Assembly: GCA_035551575.1 (NCBI GenBank)
Contig: DASZNJ010000293.1
Coordinates: 1-8,194, forward strand
Direction of reading: 5' to 3'
Length of the DNA stretch: 8,194 bases
Source of the DNA: JABFXC01 sp035551575
Lineage (GTDB): Bacteria; Gemmatimonadota; Gemmatimonadetes; Gemmatimonadales; Gemmatimonadaceae
Under the pieces are notes generated by a model. The model had not been told where the DNA came from. It searched no databases and worked only from the letters and a program-made list of their open reading frames with translations. A program made the translations under genes and the position numbers. This document shows positions 1-8,194 of this stretch, piece by piece; the stretch's first letter is position 1; the number at the start of each line of letters is the position of its first letter.

Positions 1-2627
<2,627 letters not shown>

Positions 2628-2801
2628 GCGTGCCTCTAAAGGGGCCGCCTGCGGCGGCGCCAGGTTGTCTGGATTTGGGCGCGGACCGCGGCGCGGGAGA
2701 TGAACGGCCACGCGCGTTGCGCGCAGATGCCGCCTTCGGTCCAGTCACTAAGTTTAGCTCACCGTCCCATCAACCGGTACGCATCGCCCCCCCGCTCCCC
2801 C
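2628..2801. promoter_or_regulatory. Divergent intergenic region between gcvP and the lipM-like gene
   Basis: This 174-base non-coding region must hold the 5' control elements of both flanking genes, which point away from each other. The only AT-leaning island is around 2745-2758 (CACTAAGTTTAG), a plausible place for a -10 element on either strand. I cannot pair it with a convincing -35 at normal spacing, so no precise promoter is called. On the gcvP side a perfect 6-bp inverted repeat (2644-2658) falls in the presumed leader. A second small one (CGCGC-GTT-GCGCG) lies near 2712-2724. On the lipM side the region ends in C-rich sequence running directly into the start codon, with no Shine-Dalgarno sequence. 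An open frame does extend upstream to an ATG at 2700, but the extra 34 residues have no counterpart in the family. Confidence 0.5.
2644..2658 (-). repeat. GC-rich inverted repeat in the gcvP leader
   Basis: GCCGCC, a 3-base TGC spacer, then GGCGGC gives a perfect 6-bp stem. It lies 17 bases upstream of the gcvP start codon and just upstream of its AGAGG sequence. In the gcvP transcript it could form a small stable hairpin next to the ribosome-binding region. No U-tract follows, so it does not look like a terminator. In a genome this GC-rich such short stems also arise by chance. Confidence 0.35.
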
Positions 2802-2841
2802 ATGCGCTGGCGACTGCTCGTCACCCCCCCGCTCGGGGGGG
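2787..2841 (+). repeat. Poly-C/poly-G repeat cluster around the lipM-like start (11-bp direct repeat plus C7/G7 hairpin)
   Basis: The 11-mer CCCCCCCGCTC occurs at 2787-2797 and again at 2824-2834, flanking the ATG at 2802. The second copy is followed at once by seven G (2835-2841). C7 (2824-2830), the GCTC loop and G7 therefore form a perfect 7-bp all-GC hairpin covering codons 8-14 of the gene. The same G7 could instead pair with the upstream C7 or with the C5 abutting the ATG, which would place the start codon in the loop. The hairpin encodes TPPLGGA, at a position where family members have a small-residue loop before the N-M-A-x-D-E motif, so coding constraint alone may account for part of it. 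Confidence 0.6.
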
Positions 2842-3572
2842 CGGAAAACATGGCCGTCGATGAGACCCTGCTCCGCCGGGCCGCGGACACGGGAGAAGCC
2901 GTGTTCCGGGTTTACGCCTGGGCGGGCCCCACCCTCTCCCTCGGCCGAAACCAGCCCGCTCGCGACGGGTACGAGCCGGCGGCGCTGCGCGATCACGGGG
3001 TGAGCGTGGTTCGTCGGCTCACCGGCGGCCGCGCGGTGCTCCATCACAGGGAAGTGACCTATAGCGTCACCGCCCCCGACGCACTGGGGTGCGCGCTTCG
3101 CGACGCGTACCGGCGGATCAACGAGATCATCATGAGCGGGTTGTGCTCACTCGGGCTGGACGCCGCCATCGCCGCCCCGAGCGGTCGGGCGCCGCTCCCA
3201 TCGACGGCACCATGCTTCGAGGAGCCGACCGAGGGAGAGCTCGTGCTCGGTGGGCGGAAGCTCGTCGGGAGCGCCCAGTACCGGGAAAGCGGAGCGCTGC
3301 TCCAGCACGGGTCGATCCTGGTCGACGACGACCAGGCGCTTGTGGCCGAGCTGCTGAGGGAACCGGTCGCGCCCCCGCCGCCGCCCGCCACCCTCCACCA
3401 GGCCCTCGGCCGGATTCCGCAGCTCGACGAGGTCGCGGCAGCGCTCTTCAACGCGGTGCGCGCGCGCGAGGACCCCGGTGCCGGCGAGCTGGTGCCCGAT
3501 CATCTGTTTAGCGAAGGAGTCGCCGCCGCGACCGAACGATATCGCGACGACCGGTGGACCTGGCGGCGATGA
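2802..3572 (+). CDS. lipM: LipM-like octanoyl/lipoyl protein transferase (BPL/LplA/LipB fold)
   Basis: Predicted cytoplasmic enzyme of 256 residues that moves an octanoyl or lipoyl group onto the lipoyl-domain lysine, typically of GcvH. Visible motifs in order: NMAVDETLL near 16-24, TLSLGRNQ, RRLTGGRAVLHHREVTYSV (the family's signature loop), APCFEEPT with the presumed nucleophile C138, GGRKLVGSAQ with K153, and LLQHGSIL. The Cys in this exact context matches Bacillus subtilis LipM (C150) as I recall its sequence and argues against an LplA ligase, where ATP activates free lipoate. LipL or a generic family member cannot be excluded. The start at 2802 is chosen because homology begins there (MRWRLLVTPPLGG); the in-frame ATG at 2700 would add 34 unmatched residues. 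No Shine-Dalgarno sequence precedes it. A run of five prolines (191-195) follows the catalytic domain core. It is divergent from gcvP, and its TGA overlaps an ATG in frame with the transporter gene downstream. Confidence 0.85.
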   Translation: MRWRLLVTPPLGGAENMAVDETLLRRAADTGEAVFRVYAWAGPTLSLGRNQPARDGYEPAALRDHGVSVVRRLTGGRAVLHHREVTYSVTAPDALGCALRDAYRRINEIIMSGLCSLGLDAAIAAPSGRAPLPSTAPCFEEPTEGELVLGGRKLVGSAQYRESGALLQHGSILVDDDQALVAELLREPVAPPPPPATLHQALGRIPQLDEVAAALFNAVRAREDPGAGELVPDHLFSEGVAAATERYRDDRWTWRR

Positions 3573-3655
3573 TGCGTGACGAACCGACCGCCCGCGCGTT
3601 ATTCACGTACGAGTTCCGCCCTCCGATTCCTGCTCCGCCTCCACCCGACCGCTCG
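3573..3655 (+). other. Short region between the lipM-like gene and the binding-protein gene; possible N-terminal extension
   Basis: These 83 bases stay open in the frame of the downstream binding protein, back to an ATG at 3569 that overlaps the preceding stop (ATGA) and a GTG at 3554. Read as protein they give a proline-rich stretch including PPIPAPPPPD ahead of the signal peptide. The third codon positions are much more A/T-rich than in the flanking genes and include a TTA codon, so I read this as untranslated leader. An AT-leaning patch (TTATTCACGTACGAG, 3598-3612) could be promoter sequence. No Shine-Dalgarno sequence is visible before 3656. Confidence 0.4.
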
Positions 3656-5338
3656 ATGATGACGCCCCGGTTCGCTGCCGCCTGCCTTGCTCTCGCCGTC
3701 ATTGCCTGCAGTGGCGACAAACGCGGCACGACCGCCTCGGGAGATGCAGGCGGGACGGTCGTCATCTCGCTCTCCGGCGAGCCTGATTTCCTGATGCAGC
3801 CGGTCATCACGACGACCGCCTCGAAGATGGTCACCGACCAGCTCTTCGAGCCGCTCGCCGAGTTGAAGCCGGAGATGAACACGATGGGTGACGCGGGATT
3901 CACTCCGCGGCTGGCGCGCCGCTGGACGTGGGGCGCGGATTCGCTCTCGATCGCCTTCGAGCTCGACCCGCGCGCACGCTGGCACGACGGTGTCCCGGTC
4001 CGTGCCGCCGACGTGAAGCTCGGGTACGACCTCCTCGCCGACACTGCGGTACACTCGCCGCAGGCGTCGAACATCACCGACATCGACTCGGTGACGGTGC
4101 GCGACTCGCTGACGGCGGTGTTCTGGTATCACCAGCGCTCGCTCGACCAGTTCTTCAGCGCCGCGTACAATGTCATCGCGCTCCCGGAACACCTGCTGCG
4201 CAATGCGAACCGGTCGGACCTCAAGAGCGACCCGTTCGCGAAGAAGCCGGTCGGCAACGGGCCATTCCGCTTCGTGCGCTGGGTGCCGACGCAGCTCATC
4301 GAGCTCGTCGCCGACACCGCGCACTTCTCCGGGCGGCCGAAGCTCGACCGCATCGTCTACTCATTTGCCGCCGATCCGAACACCGCGGTGACCCGCGTGC
4401 TCGCCGGTGAGGCGGACTTCATCGAGGTGATCCGCGGCGAGCAGCTGGCCCAGGCGCAGAAGACGCCGACGCTGCAGACCAAGGTCTACGGCGGGCTCGA
4501 CTACGCCTTCCTCCAGTTCAACCTGCGCGACCCGAAGCGGCACGCCGCGCCTAACGCGCTGTTCGGGGATCGTGCGCTGCGCCGGGCGCTCGCGATGTCG
4601 CTCGACCGCGCGGCGATGGTGAAGAACGTCTATGACACCCTTGCGGCGGTGCCATTCGGGCCGGCACCGCGCTCGCTCGGCATCGCCGACACGAACATCC
4701 GGCAGCTTCCCTATGACACCGCCGCTGCCAACCGGACGCTCGACTCGCTCGGATGGCGCGACAGCAACGGCGACGGGGTCCGCGACCGTCGCGGGATCCC
4801 GCTCCGCTTCTCGCTCGCCGTCCCGTCGTCGAGCAAGCCGCGCCAGCGCATGGCGGTCCTGCTGCAGGAACAGCTGAAGCGCGTCGGCGCCGACGTCGTC
4901 ATCGACGAGCTGGACCTCAACACGATGGTCGGCAGGCTGATGGGCCGGAACTTCGACGCGGCGCTGATGTCGTGGCACCCCGACCCGACGCCGTCGAGCA
5001 TCCGCCAGGTGTGGACGACGACCGCGTCGCGCGAGAAGGGAGGGCTCAACTTCGGGTCCTACGAGAGCCCGGCATTCGATGCGCTGATCGACAGCGCGAC
5101 GAGCGCGCACAGCGCCGCGGAGGCACGCACGCTCTATCACCGTGCCTACCAGGTCTTCGTCGACGACCAGCCGGCGGTGATGCTCTACGAGCCCGACCTC
5201 GTCGCCGCGGCGAGCAAGCGGATCCGCCTCGCGAACCTCCGCCCCGACGCCTGGTGGGCGGGGATTCGCGAATGGTCGATCCCCGCCGACCAGCGGATCG
5301 AGCGCGATCGTCTCGGCCTCGGCCGCGTGGCCCAGTAG
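3656..5338 (+). CDS. Substrate-binding lipoprotein of a peptide/nickel-class ABC importer (SBP_bac_5 family)
   Basis: Extracytoplasmic, membrane-anchored receptor of 560 residues that delivers ligand, probably oligopeptides, to the permease pair encoded next. The signal peptide MMTPRFAAACLALAVIAC ends in a type II lipobox (VIA-C18), so C18 is the predicted lipidated residue. SBP_bac_5 hallmarks follow: GGTVVISLSGEPDFL near the mature N-terminus, DQLFEPLAEL, FELDPRARWHDGVPVRAADV (WHDG at 109-112), PVGNGPFRFVRW (about 198-209), FGDRALRRALAMSLDRAAMV, and GWRDSNGDGVRDRRG (D369-D377), the usual acidic turn of this family. Length is normal. Start 3656 (or the adjacent ATG at 3659) is preferred because it gives a standard signal peptide; 3569 is the alternative. 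The stop is 4 bases before the permease gene. Ligand specificity (peptide, nickel, sugar or other) cannot be read from sequence; Ser follows the lipidated Cys. Confidence 0.92.
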   Translation: MMTPRFAAACLALAVIACSGDKRGTTASGDAGGTVVISLSGEPDFLMQPVITTTASKMVTDQLFEPLAELKPEMNTMGDAGFTPRLARRWTWGADSLSIAFELDPRARWHDGVPVRAADVKLGYDLLADTAVHSPQASNITDIDSVTVRDSLTAVFWYHQRSLDQFFSAAYNVIALPEHLLRNANRSDLKSDPFAKKPVGNGPFRFVRWVPTQLIELVADTAHFSGRPKLDRIVYSFAADPNTAVTRVLAGEADFIEVIRGEQLAQAQKTPTLQTKVYGGLDYAFLQFNLRDPKRHAAPNALFGDRALRRALAMSLDRAAMVKNVYDTLAAVPFGPAPRSLGIADTNIRQLPYDTAAANRTLDSLGWRDSNGDGVRDRRGIPLRFSLAVPSSSKPRQRMAVLLQEQLKRVGADVVIDELDLNTMVGRLMGRNFDAALMSWHPDPTPSSIRQVWTTTASREKGGLNFGSYESPAFDALIDSATSAHSAAEARTLYHRAYQVFVDDQPAVMLYEPDLVAAASKRIRLANLRPDAWWAGIREWSIPADQRIERDRLGLGRVAQ

Positions 5339-5342
5339 CGTC

Positions 5343-6314
5343 ATGCGGCGGCTGCTCGCGGCTCGTGCCGCGCAGGCCGTCGTCGTCGTCGCCATCGTCG
5401 CGACGATCGTCTTCGCGCTGACCCATCTCGCGCCCGGGGACCCGTTCGCGACGGCGGTCGGTACCGGTGAGCTGAATCCGGCGCAGCGCGAGGCGCTGCG
5501 CGCTCGATACGGCTTCGACCGTCCGATCGCCGAGCAGTACCTGATGTACCTGCGCAACGTCGCGCGGGGCGACCTCGGCTGGTCGTTCTCCCGGAGCCGG
5601 CCGGTGGCCGCGGCGCTGGCGACCGCGGTGCCCAACACGCTGCTGCTGATGGGCACCGCCCTCGTCCTCAGCCTCGCGCTGGGGATCGCTGCCGGGCTGC
5701 TGCAGGCGGCGCGGCGCGACAGCGCGGTCGATCGCGCCTCGAGCGCGATCCTGCTCGTCTTCTACTCGACGCCGGACTTCTGGCTCGCGCTGATGATGAT
5801 GCTCGCCTTCGCCTACGCCCTGCCGATCTTTCCCGTATCGGGGATGGTCGACCCGGTCATGCACGAGTACCTCGGCATGTGGGGACGCATCGCCGATCGC
5901 GCACGTCATCTCGTCCTCCCGGCGACGACGCTGACGCTGCTCATCACCGCGGCGATCGCCCGCCACCAGCGGGCAGCGCTGCTCGATGCGGCGCGCGCCG
6001 ATTACACGCGGACGGCGCGCGCGAAGGGGCTGAGCGGCCGGGCGGTGCTCCTCCGCCATACGATGCGCAACTCGATCGGCACGACGATCACCCTCGTCGG
6101 GCTGATGTTCCCCGCCCTGCTCGGGGGCGCGGTGCTCGTCGAGACGGTGTTCTCGTGGCCGGGGATGGGCCAGCTGGCGACGAGCGCGATCACGACGCGC
6201 GATTATTCGCTGGTGACCGCCGCTGCGATCGTCGGCGCCGCGATGACGGTGGTCGGGAGCGCGCTTGCCGACGTGCTGACCGCGATCGCCGATCCAAGGC
6301 TGCGCGAGCGATGA
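5343..6314 (+). CDS. ABC importer inner-membrane permease, DppB/OppB-like
   Basis: First of two membrane subunits forming the translocation channel; 323 residues, normal for the family. An N-terminal membrane segment (about 9-28) leads into the conserved THLAPGDPF. ALRARYGFDRPIAEQYLMYL and GDLGWSFSRSRPV follow, typical of the periplasmic part of DppB proteins. Further hydrophobic segments lie near 97-120, 136-160, 190-205, 240-262 and 280-305. The cytoplasmic EAA loop that contacts the ATPase is DYTRTARAKGLSGRAVLLRH (D220 onward, with A227-K228-G229), followed by LLGGAVLVETVFSWPGMGQL. The gene starts 4 bases after the binding-protein stop and its TGA overlaps the next ATG (ATGA), so translation is probably coupled. 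Closeness to DppB rather than OppB, NikB or GsiC is not resolved. Confidence 0.95.
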   Translation: MRRLLAARAAQAVVVVAIVATIVFALTHLAPGDPFATAVGTGELNPAQREALRARYGFDRPIAEQYLMYLRNVARGDLGWSFSRSRPVAAALATAVPNTLLLMGTALVLSLALGIAAGLLQAARRDSAVDRASSAILLVFYSTPDFWLALMMMLAFAYALPIFPVSGMVDPVMHEYLGMWGRIADRARHLVLPATTLTLLITAAIARHQRAALLDAARADYTRTARAKGLSGRAVLLRHTMRNSIGTTITLVGLMFPALLGGAVLVETVFSWPGMGQLATSAITTRDYSLVTAAAIVGAAMTVVGSALADVLTAIADPRLRER

Positions 6315-7222
6315 GCGTCCCGCTGAGCGGGGGCGACACACCGGTCGCCGGCGCGTCGGCAGCCGACGCCGGCCCATGGCGCGCCGCGATGCGCCGGCTG
6401 CGCCGCGACCGCGTCGCGATGATCGCGCTGGGCGTGCTCGCGATGTTCGTGGTCGCCGCGGTGTTCGCGCCGGTCGTCGCGCCATACGCACCTAACGCGC
6501 AGCCGGACATCGTCGGCCTCGCCCGGGTCGCCCCATCCTGGTCGCACCCGTTCGGCACCGATGCCTTCAGCCGCGACGTCCTGAGCCGCGTGGTCTACGG
6601 CGCACGCATCTCGCTCGGGGTCGCGACGCTCGCGATCCTCCTCGCCATGTCGGCGGGTACCGCGTGGGGCGCGGTCGCCGGTTACGCGGGGGGCGCGACG
6701 GATGCGGTCATGATGCGCATCATCGACGCCCTTCTCGCCGTGCCGCGCATCCTCATCCTGCTGCTCGTGCTCGGCCTGTGGGGGAACATCTCGCTGCCGA
6801 TGCTGGTGCTGGTCCTCGGGCTGACCGGATGGTTCGGCACCAGCCGCCTCGTCCGCGAGCGGGTGCGCGCCCTCTCGAAGCAGGACTTCACCCTCGCGGC
6901 ACGGGCGATGGGCGCGCCGGACCTGCGCGTGCTCTGGCGCCACGTCCTCCCGAACGCCCTCTCGCCGGTGATCGTCGCCGCGACGCTCGGCATCGGCAAC
7001 GTGATCGTCCTCGAGGCGGCACTCAGCTACCTCGGCATCGGCGTACGCCCTCCGCACGCCAGCTGGGGGAACATCATCGAGGACGGCGCCGACCAGATCG
7101 GGAGCGCGTGGTGGATCGCGCTGTTCCCCGGCCTTGCGATGCTCGTCACCGTGATCGCCTTCAACCTGCTTGGCGACGCGCTGCGCGACGCCCTCGATCC
7201 GCGCGACGAGCGGCGGCCGTGA
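6311..7222 (+). CDS. ABC importer inner-membrane permease, DppC/OppC-like
   Basis: Second membrane subunit of the same importer; 303 residues. It has the OppC-type N-terminal transmembrane segment (RDRVAMIALGVLAMFVVAAV, about 35-55) followed by APVVAPYAP. The diagnostic HPFGTDAFSRDVLSRVVYG (H79, F81-D84) is next, then RISLGVA and several membrane segments. The EAA loop is QDFTLAARAMGAPDLRVLWR (Q191 onward, with A199-M200-G201), then HVLPNALSPVIV. EAALSYLGIGVRPPHASWG near residues 235-255 is a strong family marker. The start at 6311 overlaps the dppB-like stop by 4 bases. The same frame is open further upstream inside dppB, but nothing there looks like this family. The protein ends DPRDERRP, the usual DALDPR-type tail. 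Confidence 0.95.
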   Translation: MSVPLSGGDTPVAGASAADAGPWRAAMRRLRRDRVAMIALGVLAMFVVAAVFAPVVAPYAPNAQPDIVGLARVAPSWSHPFGTDAFSRDVLSRVVYGARISLGVATLAILLAMSAGTAWGAVAGYAGGATDAVMMRIIDALLAVPRILILLLVLGLWGNISLPMLVLVLGLTGWFGTSRLVRERVRALSKQDFTLAARAMGAPDLRVLWRHVLPNALSPVIVAATLGIGNVIVLEAALSYLGIGVRPPHASWGNIIEDGADQIGSAWWIALFPGLAMLVTVIAFNLLGDALRDALDPRDERRP

Positions 7223-7314
7223 GCCGTGTGCCATGCCCGGCGGTGGTGGAAAATGCGCGCCCCACCGCATAGCTTCGCGGTCGTCCTCCGTCCGTCCGCC
7301 CCACCCTTCACGAA
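7223..7314 (+). other. Gap between permease and ATPase genes with a 7-bp inverted repeat
   Basis: This 92-base gap stands out in an otherwise 4-base-spaced operon. It contains GCGGTGG (7240-7246) and CCACCGC (7262-7268), a perfect 7-bp inverted repeat with a 15-base loop. No T-tract follows, so it is not a classical intrinsic terminator. It could be an attenuation, mRNA-processing or stability element. The remainder (7270-7314) is C-rich with no Shine-Dalgarno sequence before the ATPase ATG. The ATPase frame has an in-frame TAG 45 bases upstream of its ATG, so the gap is real and not a missed N-terminus. Confidence 0.45.

Positions 7315-8194
<880 letters not shown>

Noticed and set aside
2628..2760. 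Possible glycine riboswitch in the gcvP leader (an ACCGAAGG string on the minus strand near 2730-2740)
   Set aside because: The other conserved blocks of the glycine aptamer are absent and the leader is too short for a tandem aptamer; one matching word is not enough.
2700..2801. Upstream ATG at 2700 as the start of the lipM-like gene
   Set aside because: The added 34 residues match nothing at the family N-terminus, and homology starts exactly at the 2802 ATG.
5046..7270. Long minus-strand open frames (5046-6491 and 6203-7270) opposite the importer genes
   Set aside because: They are Arg/Asp/His-rich shadow frames opposite clear permease genes, with no recognisable domains.
7238..7272. Intrinsic terminator after the second permease gene
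   Set aside because: The inverted repeat is present, but no T-tract follows and the importer ATPase continues on the same strand.

Overview
This is a GC-rich (roughly 70% by eye), densely coding bacterial window with no RNA gene, CRISPR array, insertion sequence or phage gene that I can recognise. Gene content and codon style resemble a Gemmatimonadota-type or similar high-GC Gram-negative soil bacterium. That placement is a weak inference, resting on the high GC, the lipoprotein-type substrate-binding protein, the scarcity of Shine-Dalgarno sequences, and general resemblance. Only gcvP has even a modest Shine-Dalgarno sequence.

Left block (1-2627, minus strand): most of a full-length, single-chain glycine dehydrogenase (P-protein of the glycine cleavage system). 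Its start is inside the window and its last roughly 80 codons run off the left edge. A 174-base intergenic region (2628-2801) separates it from a divergently transcribed gene.

Middle (2802-3572, plus strand): a LipM-type octanoyl/lipoyl protein transferase of the BPL/LplA/LipB fold, with the catalytic-type Cys and the RR-TGGRAVLH signature. In characterised systems this enzyme loads GcvH, the lipoyl carrier that P-protein reacts with. The divergent pair therefore makes functional sense: glycine cleavage enzyme on one side, cofactor-attachment enzyme for its partner on the other.

Right block (3656-8194, plus strand): an ABC importer operon of the peptide/nickel (Dpp/Opp) class. It runs in the order substrate-binding lipoprotein, permease DppB-like, permease DppC-like and ATPase DppD-like, the last cut off by the right edge. 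The first three genes are tightly packed (4-base gap, then a 4-base ATGA overlap). A 92-base gap containing a 7-bp inverted repeat precedes the ATPase. A second ATPase (DppF-like) would be expected beyond the window, but this is not seen.

The window is mostly ordinary metabolism and transport, and I do not see a convincing undescribed system. The observations most worth a second look are three. One is the C7/G7 hairpin and direct repeat wrapped around the start of the lipM-like gene. Another is a recurring CCTAACG word that forces unusual codons in conserved genes. The third is the gcvP/lipM divergent arrangement with a shared upstream region.
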